A DNA stretch of 39,762 nt from JAADHG01 sp964418645 (GCA_964418645.1 CAYQME010000019.1:1-39762); one strand, 5' to 3'. Shown: positions 16,840-24,119, counted from the stretch's first letter. Translations and numbers: made by a program. The notes: generated by a model from the sequence alone, not told the origin.

Positions 16840-16896
16840 TGCTTTTTTGTCATTTCGTGCTTGATATATAATATATTTTTAGTCGTCTCTAAAAAA

Positions 16897-16918
16897 AAAT
16901 TTACCCTTAAGTAAATTT
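16897..16918. promoter_or_regulatory. Perfect 22-bp palindrome, candidate DtxR/MntR-family operator
   Basis: Arms AAATTTAC (16897-16904) and GTAAATTT (16911-16918) are exact reverse complements around CCTTAA. It ends 3 bases before a TATATTTG -7 element, so a bound dimer would cover the -33/-7 spacer. Size and TTTxCC..TTAAG..AAA outline recall Gram-positive MntR boxes. Placement directly before the DtxR-like gene suggests autoregulation of the metal-import operon; the binding protein is inferred. Confidence 0.6.
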
Positions 16919-16921
16919 ATG

Positions 16922-16929
16922 TATATTTG
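16922..16929 (+). promoter_or_regulatory. Candidate -7 element of the dtxR-feoB split operon
   Basis: TATATTTG matches TAnnTTTG. No canonical TTG -33 box is seen; its place is taken by the palindrome. If this is the promoter, transcription begins near 16936, so the ATG at 16919 cannot be used. The GTG at 16949 then becomes the likely start of the repressor gene. Confidence 0.5.
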
Positions 16930-16948
16930 TAACCACAAAACAAATCAC

Positions 16949-17602
16949 GTGGTTACACAATCTGAAGAAAATTATTTAAAAGCCATTTACCATCTAGGTA
17001 AGCAGGGAAGCTCTGCTGTAAGTACAAATGCCATTGCCGAAAAGATGCGCACTAAAGCATCTTCGGTCACCGACATGCTTAAAAAACTAGCCGATAAAGC
17101 AATGGTAGACTATAAGAAATACCAAGGTGTTTCACTAACAAAAAAAGGTAAAACCATTGCAGCCATTGTGATTCGGAAGCATCGCCTTTGGGAATTATTT
17201 CTTGTAGAAAAACTAAACTTTTCGTGGGATGAAGTGCATGATGTTGCTGAACAATTGGAACATATTAAATCCGAAAAATTGATAGATGAATTAGATGCCT
17301 TTTTAGAGTTCCCGACACACGATCCTCATGGCGATCCTATTCCAGATAGATATGGGAACATTGTAAAAAACAATGCGGTTAATTTATTGGAAATAAACAT
17401 TGGAGATAATGGTGTATTAACCCATGTTAAGGATTCCTCAGATGTATTTCTAAAGTATTTAAACAAAAATAATTTGGCTTTAGGCGATACCATAAAAGTA
17501 TTAGACATTGAACCTTTTGATCATTCTGTTAAAATTGAAAGCAAAGCTGAACAATTAATCATTTCAAAAAACGCTGCTAAAAATTTATATATAAATATTT
17601 AA
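16949..17602 (+). CDS. DtxR/MntR-family metal-dependent transcriptional repressor
   Basis: A 217-residue repressor counted from GTG 16949. It begins VVTQSEENYLKAIYHLG, where other family members also begin; an ATG 10 codons upstream lies within the presumed promoter. The winged HTH is at about residues 20-65 (VSTNAIAEKMRTKASSVTDMLKKLADK). The metal and dimer domain contains IRKHRLWELFL (His78) and AEQLEHI (Glu101, Glu104, His105), then HDPHGDPIP. The C-terminal third is an SH3/FeoA-like domain. Position 101 is Glu as in MntR, not the Cys of DtxR, hinting at Mn; the N-terminal ligand position is Asn, unlike either model protein. It is first in a five-gene operon, 1 base before the next gene, with a palindromic operator upstream. 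Confidence 0.92.
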   Translation: MVTQSEENYLKAIYHLGKQGSSAVSTNAIAEKMRTKASSVTDMLKKLADKAMVDYKKYQGVSLTKKGKTIAAIVIRKHRLWELFLVEKLNFSWDEVHDVAEQLEHIKSEKLIDELDAFLEFPTHDPHGDPIPDRYGNIVKNNAVNLLEINIGDNGVLTHVKDSSDVFLKYLNKNNLALGDTIKVLDIEPFDHSVKIESKAEQLIISKNAAKNLYINI

Positions 17603-17603
17603 G

Positions 17604-18626
17604 ATGAATACATATAACCCTGCATACGCCTTATTAATATTTATTGCTATTACTTCTTTAGTATATCTGATATTTAGACCAAAAAAAGGTTGGGTTTGGT
17701 TAATAAGGAATAATTTAAAATTAAACGAAAGAATTGTTATTGAAGATGTTTTAAAGTATTTATACCATAGCGAGAATTCTAGCAAAGAAGATAATGTAAA
17801 TGGTTTAACCAGCGCATTAAAGTTTAACGATAGAGTTATCGTTGATGTGGTAAAAAAAATGTCAATTAACGAATTAATACAATTTGAAGGAGACATTATA
17901 AAACTAACAAACATAGGAAGAGATTATGCGTTGCGCATTGTTAGAGTGCATCGTCTTTGGGAAAAGTATTTAGCAGAAAAAACGGGGTATGATAAAGCGG
18001 AATGGCATGAAATGGCCGAATTGAAAGAACATGAATTGGATTATGAAGAAACTAATTTATTAGCCAGCCAATTGGGCAATCCAAAGTATGATCCACATGG
18101 TGACCCAATTCCAACACATTCAGGGGAAATGGCAAATGTAAATGGCGAATTTTTATCTTCTCTTGCAGTAAATGCTGTAGGGGAAATTATTCATATTGAA
18201 GATGAACCAGATATAATTTACAGACAAATTCTTGCCGAAAACATTCATATTGGATCTCAAATACGAGTTGTTGAAAACAATAAAGAGAGAGTTGTTTTTT
18301 ATGCAGAAGGTGAAGCATTTAAATTAGCACCAATAGTAGCAGCGAATATAACCGTTCTTGTTTTAAAAAAACATGAAGTTATTGAAGAAAATATAGTAAG
18401 ATTATCTAGTCTTAAAAAAAATGAAACAGCACATATTTTAGGAATTTCCAAGGAAAGTAGAGGCGAAAATAGACGACGTTTATTAGATTTAGGATTTGTA
18501 AAAGGTACTGAAATAAGTATTGATTTAGTGAGTCCATTGCAAAACCCAATAGCATATGTAGTAAAAGGAGCATCCATCGCTTTACGTCATGAACAAGCAT
18601 CAAAAATACTTATTAAAAAAGATTGA
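17604..18626 (+). CDS. Membrane-anchored DtxR-like protein fused to a FeoA domain
   Basis: A 340-residue protein of unusual layout. Residues 8-25 (ALLIFIAITSLVYLIF) form one membrane helix, followed by a basic, aromatic RPKKGWVWLIRNN that predicts a cytoplasmic remainder. Residues about 40-175 look like a DtxR family unit: a degenerate winged HTH, then VRVHRLWEKYL (His116), AELKEHEL (Glu139, Glu142, His143) and YDPHGDPIP. Residues about 180-245 form an SH3-like segment, and about 264-340 a full FeoA domain (ENRRRLLDLGFVKGTEISI, then VVKGASIALRHEQASKI). It starts 1 base after the repressor and ends 4 bases before the FeoB G-domain gene. I infer a membrane-tethered metal sensor acting on the transporter rather than a free repressor. 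Whether it binds DNA is unknown. Confidence 0.85.
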   Translation: MNTYNPAYALLIFIAITSLVYLIFRPKKGWVWLIRNNLKLNERIVIEDVLKYLYHSENSSKEDNVNGLTSALKFNDRVIVDVVKKMSINELIQFEGDIIKLTNIGRDYALRIVRVHRLWEKYLAEKTGYDKAEWHEMAELKEHELDYEETNLLASQLGNPKYDPHGDPIPTHSGEMANVNGEFLSSLAVNAVGEIIHIEDEPDIIYRQILAENIHIGSQIRVVENNKERVVFYAEGEAFKLAPIVAANITVLVLKKHEVIEENIVRLSSLKKNETAHILGISKESRGENRRRLLDLGFVKGTEISIDLVSPLQNPIAYVVKGASIALRHEQASKILIKKD

Positions 18627-18630
18627 GATT

Positions 18631-19395
18631 ATGGAGAAAAAAATAAATAGTGCTTGTGATACTTGCACCCATTTTAATGCAAATGGGTTAAAAAAATTAG
18701 GAGTAAACACTCGTAATTTTGATTTTGTTTTAGCATTAGCAGGAAACCCTAATACAGGAAAAAGTACCGTTTTTAATGCGTTGACTGGAATGCGTCAACA
18801 TACAGGGAATTGGCCAGGAAAAACGGTAACTAGAGCCGAGGGTGCTTTTGAATATAATTCGCAAAAATTCAAATTAGTGGATTTACCAGGAACCTATTCT
18901 TTGCTTTCTACTTCACAGGACGAAGAAGTAGCCCGAAATTTTATTCTTTTTGGGAAACCAGATGTAACTGTTATTGTTGTTGACGCTAGTAGATTAGAAC
19001 GAAATCTAAACTTAGTTTTACAAATCTTAGAAATTACTAATAAAGCCGTGTTGTGCTTGAATTTAATGGATGAAGCTAAACGCAATAGTATAAGCATAGA
19101 TGAACGGACTTTATCTAGAAACTTAGGGATTCCAGTAGTACCAACCAGTGCAAGATTTAATAAAGGAATACCTGAATTAATTCAAACCATAAATGAAGTT
19201 GCTAGAGGAAAAATAATTTGCAAACCACATCAAATAAAAAAGGTGCCAAAAAATATTGAAAGTGCAATAAAAAAATTAAGTTCAGAGATTAAAAGACAAT
19301 TTCCTTCAATACCAAATAGTAGATGGATTGCTTTTCGGCTGTTAGAAGGGGACACACATATTATGGATGCCTTAAAAAAGGGAAACCTAGTTTAA
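18631..19395 (+). CDS. FeoB N-terminal G-domain protein (separate polypeptide)
   Basis: A 254-residue soluble GTPase equivalent to only the cytosolic NFeoB part of FeoB. The GTPase motifs are complete: G1 GNPNTGKST (38-46), G2 region NWPGKTVTRAEG, G3 DLPG (84-87), G4 NLMD (144-147) and G5 TSA (172-174). A GDI-like helical region with RWIAFRLLEGD (about 231-241) follows. The N-terminus has Cys9-x2-Cys12-x-His14, a possible metal-binding element. I chose ATG 18631; an upstream in-frame ATG overlaps the previous gene. The frame ends at TAA 19393-19395, followed by a second in-frame TAA at 19399. The membrane half starts at 19405 in the same frame, as its own gene. The split falls between domains and both halves are intact. 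Confidence 0.92.
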   Translation: MEKKINSACDTCTHFNANGLKKLGVNTRNFDFVLALAGNPNTGKSTVFNALTGMRQHTGNWPGKTVTRAEGAFEYNSQKFKLVDLPGTYSLLSTSQDEEVARNFILFGKPDVTVIVVDASRLERNLNLVLQILEITNKAVLCLNLMDEAKRNSISIDERTLSRNLGIPVVPTSARFNKGIPELIQTINEVARGKIICKPHQIKKVPKNIESAIKKLSSEIKRQFPSIPNSRWIAFRLLEGDTHIMDALKKGNLV

Positions 19396-19404
19396 AATTA
19401 AATA

Positions 19405-20820
19405 ATGAGTAAAAATGCCATAGAAGATATAATTGCATTATCTAATGATTTGCGATGGGAAATTGGTGATGATTTTCATGATGGACTAGCAGAAGGTATT
19501 TATGCGGATGCTTGTGAGATTGCAAATACAGCTATAAGTACTAATACTATTAAAAGACGATTTCGTTTAGATTCTAAAATAGATAAGATAGTTACAAGTA
19601 AATTTTGGGGATTTCCAATAATGTTTTTGATTTTAGGTGTGATTCTTTGGTTAACCATAATAGGAGCTAATTATCCTTCATCAATGTTAGCAAATTTATT
19701 GTTAGATAATATACATCCAGCTTTAAAAAGTTTAGCAACAAGTATTGGAATGCCTTGGTGGTTGGATGGGTTTTTAATTGATGGTGTGTATTTAGCAGTA
19801 GCTTGGGTAATTGCTGTAATGTTGCCACCTATGGCTATATTTTTTCCTTTATTTACGCTTCTCGAAGATTTTGGGTATTTGCCTAGAGTTGCTTTTAACA
19901 TGGATTATTTGTTTAAAAAATCTGGAGCACATGGTAAACAAGCGTTAACGATGAGCATGGGTTTTGGCTGTAATGCTGCTGGAGTAGTTGCTACAAGAAT
20001 AATTGACAGCCCTAGAGAACGTTTAATTGCTATTATTACTAATAATTTTTCTTTATGTAATGGACGTTGGCCTACACAAATATTAATTGCTACTATTTTT
20101 ATTGGAGCCGTAGTTCCAGATTCCTTTTCTTCAATAGCATCTTTATCTGCTGTTATTGGAATTGCTATTTTAGGTATTTTTTTCATGTTTTTTGTGTCTT
20201 GGGCATTAACAAAAACTGTATTAAAAGGAGAAATATCAACGTTTAATTTAGAATTACCACCATATAGACCACCGCGCTTTTGGAAAACAATCTATACCTC
20301 ATTAATCGATAGAACAGTAATAGTGCTATGGAGAGCCATTATTTTTGCAGCTCCTGCAGGAGCAGTTATTTGGCTGATATCAAATATATACATTGGGAAC
20401 GAGAGTATAGCATCGTGGACTATTCATTCATTAGATGGATTTGGTTTTTTATTAGGGCTTAATGGTGTTATTTTGTTAGCTTATGTTGTTGCTATTCCTG
20501 CAAATGAAATTGTTATTCCTACTATTTTAATGTTAACCGTTTTAACAAGTGGTATTGTCGGAGGAGAAGGCGCGGGTGTAATGTTTGAATTGGATTCAGT
20601 AAATGCTACAGGAGATATATTGAGAACAGGTGGATGGACTCTGCTTACAGCTATTAATTTAATGTTGTTTAGTTTATTACATAATCCGTGTAGTACAACT
20701 ATTTATACAATTTATAAAGAAACCAAAAGTGTAAAATGGACAACAGTCGCTTCTATATTACCAGTTATAATGGGATTAGTAATTACCTTTTTGGTGGCAC
20801 AAATTTGGAGATTGTTTTAA
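19405..20820 (+). CDS. FeoB membrane-domain protein (separate polypeptide)
   Basis: A 471-residue polytopic protein equivalent to the FeoB transmembrane channel. It begins with the linker region and then about eight or nine membrane helices. The motifs differ from the classical FeoB encoded nearby: MGFGCNAAGVVATR (Cys189) lacks the Pro of CNVPS/CAIPA, NNFSLCNGRWP (Cys218) replaces PFxxCSARLP, and AIPANEIVIPTILML replaces the AREVFVGTL block. HNPCSTTIYTIYKETKSVKW is kept. These variants recall FeoB proteins of Firmicutes and possibly FeoB2-type proteins; that is from memory and unverified. The partner GTPase is the gene 9 bases upstream, and 15 bases downstream is an outer-membrane barrel. It probably imports Fe(II) or Mn(II) across the inner membrane. 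Confidence 0.9.
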   Translation: MSKNAIEDIIALSNDLRWEIGDDFHDGLAEGIYADACEIANTAISTNTIKRRFRLDSKIDKIVTSKFWGFPIMFLILGVILWLTIIGANYPSSMLANLLLDNIHPALKSLATSIGMPWWLDGFLIDGVYLAVAWVIAVMLPPMAIFFPLFTLLEDFGYLPRVAFNMDYLFKKSGAHGKQALTMSMGFGCNAAGVVATRIIDSPRERLIAIITNNFSLCNGRWPTQILIATIFIGAVVPDSFSSIASLSAVIGIAILGIFFMFFVSWALTKTVLKGEISTFNLELPPYRPPRFWKTIYTSLIDRTVIVLWRAIIFAAPAGAVIWLISNIYIGNESIASWTIHSLDGFGFLLGLNGVILLAYVVAIPANEIVIPTILMLTVLTSGIVGGEGAGVMFELDSVNATGDILRTGGWTLLTAINLMLFSLLHNPCSTTIYTIYKETKSVKWTTVASILPVIMGLVITFLVAQIWRLF

Positions 20821-20835
20821 ATTCTAAACAAAGAC

Positions 20836-21597
20836 ATGAATACATCAATAAGAATAAGCATAATATCTTTAATTTTTATAAATATCTCAATTGAAGCACA
20901 AACCATTGTAACAGACAGACCCGACCAAACAGAAAGCTCATCAACAATTCCCAAAGGAAGTTTTCAGATAGAAATAGGAGTTTTAATGGGCTCTTCAAAG
21001 GGCAATGGTGTTTCTGAACGTCAATTATTAGCACCATCTACACTCTTGCGGTATGGTTTAACAAAAGGGATTGAAATAAGATTTGTTAACCAATTTGAAA
21101 GTATTAAAAACAAGATTACTTCTGAAAAAGGAAATGGAGTAAGTGATTTAGAGATAGGCACAAAAATTCAATTATTAAAGAAAGAAAACGTCAATACTGA
21201 AATTGCTTTTTTGTCACATTTAATTCTTCCAACAGGATCAGAAACCTTTACAAATGACAGATTGGGGAGCATTAATAAACTTTCAATTTCTCATACAATA
21301 AATGAAGCTTTAGGCATAGGGTATAATATAGGTTATGACTATTTTGGAGTTGGGAAAGGGGACTTTACATATTCATTGGCATTTGGTTTTAGTATTACAG
21401 ATAAAATTGGATTTTATGCAGAGCCTTATGGGAGTGTTGTAGAGTTTGATACTCATAAAGTCAATTTTGATACAGGCTTAACGTATTTCATCAAAGACAA
21501 CTTTCAGTTAGATGCGTCTTTTGGTACAGGAATTAGTCATACGATGACCTATTTTTCTGTAGGGATGAGTATAAATATTTCAAAAGAAAAGGAGTAA
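20836..21597 (+). CDS. Outer-membrane beta-barrel, phenol MetA-degradation/transporter-like family
   Basis: A 253-residue exported protein. The N-terminus MNTSIRISIISLIFINISIEA is a signal peptide cleaved about residue 21-22. The mature start TIVTDRPDQTESSSTIPKGSFQIE is the signature of the PF13557-type outer-membrane family common in Bacteroidota. The rest alternates polar and aromatic residues as barrel strands, ending in FSVGMSINISKEKE. It follows the FeoB membrane gene by 15 bases and closes the operon. An outer-membrane barrel at the end of an inner-membrane metal importer operon suggests that it is the outer-membrane entry channel for the same ion. This is inference, since the family has no well-defined substrate. 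It converges on the small Cys-rich FeoB-associated gene. Confidence 0.8.
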   Translation: MNTSIRISIISLIFINISIEAQTIVTDRPDQTESSSTIPKGSFQIEIGVLMGSSKGNGVSERQLLAPSTLLRYGLTKGIEIRFVNQFESIKNKITSEKGNGVSDLEIGTKIQLLKKENVNTEIAFLSHLILPTGSETFTNDRLGSINKLSISHTINEALGIGYNIGYDYFGVGKGDFTYSLAFGFSITDKIGFYAEPYGSVVEFDTHKVNFDTGLTYFIKDNFQLDASFGTGISHTMTYFSVGMSINISKEKE

Positions 21598-21618
21598 TAA
21601 TAAGTATTTCTTAGTTTT

Positions 21619-21756
21619 TTAGTGACAACCACAATCGTCTTTACCACAAGAATTATTGCTATTTTTTCTGGGCTTCCACAAGAATTTTTTAACTAAAAAC
21701 AAAACAGCAAATCCTACAGTAATAATTACTAATATGGTTTGAAAAGTGTTATTCAT
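21619..21756 (-). CDS. FeoB-associated Cys-rich small membrane protein (45 aa)
   Basis: A very short gene read on the reverse strand. The product has a membrane helix (TILVIITVGFAVLFLV, residues 7-22), a basic turn (KKFLWKPRKN) and a Cys-rich tail CGKDDCGCH at the C-terminus (Cys37, Cys42, Cys44, His45). This is the layout of the FeoB_associated family (Pfam PF12669), which accompanies FeoB and probably passes or binds iron at the inner face of the membrane. It lies 37 bases after the feoB stop on the same strand, completing a feoA-feoB-FeoB_associated operon. The ATG at 21754-21756 and TAA at 21619-21621 bound it exactly. Its function in transport is inferred. Confidence 0.8.
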   Translation of the reverse strand: MNNTFQTILVIITVGFAVLFLVKKFLWKPRKNSNNSCGKDDCGCH

Positions 21757-21793
21757 TATTTTGTAGTCGTTTTATTCAGTTAAACATTTCTTT

Positions 21794-23890
21794 TTATTTT
21801 AAAAACTGAAACACAATTAAAGCCACAATGTAAGCAATGGTAGTCATACCAAACAATTGAATTAATGGCCATTTCCAAGTATTGGTTTCACGTTTCACAA
21901 TAGCTAAAGTACTCATACATTGCATAGCAAAAGCGTAAAATAATAATAGAGATATTCCTGAGGCCAATGTAAATATTTTATTTCCGTTAGGATAAACTTC
22001 TGCTGCCATCTGATTTTTAATAGTATCGTCTTGTTCGACATCAGCACTACCTACACTGTAAATTGTGGCAAGTGTACCAACAAACACTTCTCTTGCTGCA
22101 AAGGAGGTCACTAATGCAATCCCTATTTTCCAATCGTAACCCAAAGGCTTAATAACAGGTTCAATACCTTTTCCAATAATTCCTATATATGAATATTCGA
22201 GTTTATGAGCCGCAATTTTGTCTTCCAATTCAATAATATTTAAGGATGGGTTTTCAAAACGCACAATAGTTTCTGCGTTAGCAAAGGATTTTCCAGGACC
22301 ATAAGATGCTAAAACCCATAAAATAATAGAGATGGCTAATATTATTTTACCTGCTTCAAAAACAAAAGTTTTTGTTTTTTCTACAACAGTAATTGCAACA
22401 TTTTTGAGAAGAGGAATTTTATAACTTGGCATTTCAATTACAAAAAAAGACTTGCTTTTAGTTTTTAATACCTTATTTAAAATATACGCCGAAAACACAG
22501 ACATACCAAACCCAATAAGATAGAGCAGCATTAATGTAAGAGCTTGATAACTCAACCCTAAAAGGCGTCCTTCAGGAATGACCAATGCGATAATGATTAA
22601 ATACACAGGGAGTCTCGCAGAACAAGTAATGAAAGGCGTTACTAAAATTGTGATTAAACGTTCTTTCCAGTTTTCAATATTACGAGTTGCCATAATTGCT
22701 GGAATTGCACAGGCAGTACCAGAAATAAGAGGGACGACACTTTTACCACTTAAGCCAAAACGACGCATAACTCTGTCCATTAAAAATACAACGCGACTCA
22801 TATAGCCACTTTCTTCCAATACTGAAATGAAAAGAAATAAGAAAGCTATCTGAGGTATAAAAATAACAATACCACCAATTCCTGCTACAATACCTTCGGC
22901 TAGTAAGTCGGTGAATACACCTGGAGAAAAAGTGTTTTTAATCCAATCGGAAAGTGAGGCAAAAGAGGCATCAATAAAATCCATTGGTACGCTTGCCCAA
23001 TCGTAAATGGCTTGAAAAATAGTAAGCAAAATGATGAAGAAAATAACATAACCCCAAACTTTGTGTGTGAGAATTCTATCAAATTTTGCTCTAAACCCTG
23101 TCGCTTTAGATGTATCTATGGTTTGTCCTTCTTTAAGAACGGCATTAATAAATTGATAACGTTTTATAGTTTCTTTTTGCTGTAATCGTTTTAATTCGGA
23201 ATGTGATTTGGTTTTAAATTGTGAAAGGTCTATTTCTTGTCGTTCTACGTTTCCAAAATTAACATCTTGGGTAATTACTAACCAAAGTTTAAAAAGGTCT
23301 TGATTAGGGAATGCATTATTTAAATTTTTAAAATACTCAACATCAATAGTTGAGGTGTCCAAACACGGTTTTAAAGACAATTCTTTATAATTCTTTATAA
23401 GATCTTTTAAATGTTGAATGCCTTCATTTTTACGCGTGCTTACTAAAGCTATAGTTGTATTTAAGCGTTGTTCTAAAAGCGGAATATTAATAGAAATGCC
23501 TTTTCTATTCATTCTGTCAGCCATATTAATGACAAGAATGGTTGGGATTTTTAAGTCTTTTATTTGCGTAAAGAGAAGGAGGTTTCGTTTTAAATTTTCA
23601 ACATCACTTATAAGCACTGCAACATCAGGAAAGTCTTTGTCATTTTTGTTTAAAAGCAATTCAATAACAACATTTTCATCTATCGATGAAGCATTTAGGC
23701 TATAGGTTCCTGGGAGATCTATAATATGCGCTTTAACACCACGAGGCAGTTTACAAAGGCCTTCTTTTTTTTCAACTGTAATACCTGGATAGTTCCCTAC
23801 TTTTTGATTTAAACCAGTAAGGGCATTAAAAACGGATGTTTTTCCAGTATTTGGATTTCCGATAAGGGCAACATTAATTTGTTTACTCAT
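21794..23890 (-). CDS. feoB: Ferrous iron transporter B, full length
   Basis: A 698-residue classical FeoB, importing Fe(II) through the inner membrane and controlled by its GTPase domain. G1 is GNPNTGKTS (11-19), G3 DLPG (58-61) and G4 NMAD (122-125). The membrane half has SGTACAIPAIMATR (Cys394, Pro397), PFITCSARLPVY (Cys423) and SFAAREVFVGTLATIYS, all canonical. It overlaps feoA by 8 bases (23883-23890) and is followed by the Cys-rich small protein. It is tail to tail with the variant split FeoB operon, so two Feo systems converge here. The ATG start matches the family N-terminus (MSKQINVALIGNPN). Confidence 0.97.
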   Translation of the reverse strand: MSKQINVALIGNPNTGKTSVFNALTGLNQKVGNYPGITVEKKEGLCKLPRGVKAHIIDLPGTYSLNASSIDENVVIELLLNKNDKDFPDVAVLISDVENLKRNLLLFTQIKDLKIPTILVINMADRMNRKGISINIPLLEQRLNTTIALVSTRKNEGIQHLKDLIKNYKELSLKPCLDTSTIDVEYFKNLNNAFPNQDLFKLWLVITQDVNFGNVERQEIDLSQFKTKSHSELKRLQQKETIKRYQFINAVLKEGQTIDTSKATGFRAKFDRILTHKVWGYVIFFIILLTIFQAIYDWASVPMDFIDASFASLSDWIKNTFSPGVFTDLLAEGIVAGIGGIVIFIPQIAFLFLFISVLEESGYMSRVVFLMDRVMRRFGLSGKSVVPLISGTACAIPAIMATRNIENWKERLITILVTPFITCSARLPVYLIIIALVIPEGRLLGLSYQALTLMLLYLIGFGMSVFSAYILNKVLKTKSKSFFVIEMPSYKIPLLKNVAITVVEKTKTFVFEAGKIILAISIILWVLASYGPGKSFANAETIVRFENPSLNIIELEDKIAAHKLEYSYIGIIGKGIEPVIKPLGYDWKIGIALVTSFAAREVFVGTLATIYSVGSADVEQDDTIKNQMAAEVYPNGNKIFTLASGISLLLFYAFAMQCMSTLAIVKRETNTWKWPLIQLFGMTTIAYIVALIVFQFLK

Positions 23891-24119
23891 TTAATTCCTT
23901 TTCAATTACAATTAATGCTGCAGTTTCTTTTCTAATTGCAAGATGACAACCATTTATGTCTAGATACATTGGGTCTGCAAAAGGAGCAACTTGAATTAAT
24001 TCAACAGTATTTCCAGGAAGGCAGCCCATTTCGAGCAATTTCAGAGGAATATTATCAGAAGAAATATTAGTAATTACTCCGCGTTCACCTTTTTTTAAAT
24101 CAGCAATAGTGAATACCAT
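23883..24119 (-). CDS. feoA: Ferrous iron transport protein A
   Basis: A 78-residue SH3-like FeoA, the usual length. The start MVFTIADLKKGERGVITNI leads into KLLEMGCLPGNTVELIQVAPFADPMYLDINGCHLAIRKETAALIVIE, which contains the family core LLEMGxxPGxxVxxxxxAPxxDP. FeoA assists FeoB-dependent Fe(II) import from the cytoplasmic side. It is translationally coupled to feoB through an 8-base overlap. A -7 box lies 27 bases upstream, squeezed between feoA and the stop of the SCO gene. Unlike the FeoA domain of the split system, this one stands alone with no regulatory domain attached. Confidence 0.95.
   Translation of the reverse strand: MVFTIADLKKGERGVITNISSDNIPLKLLEMGCLPGNTVELIQVAPFADPMYLDINGCHLAIRKETAALIVIEKELNE

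Noticed and set aside
19393..19407. Reading the feoB split as a simple nonsense mutation or sequencing error
   Set aside because: There are two in-frame TAA codons, a proper ATG, and the break falls between domains; single-base errors would not make this. Not fully excluded, so resequencing is listed as a check.
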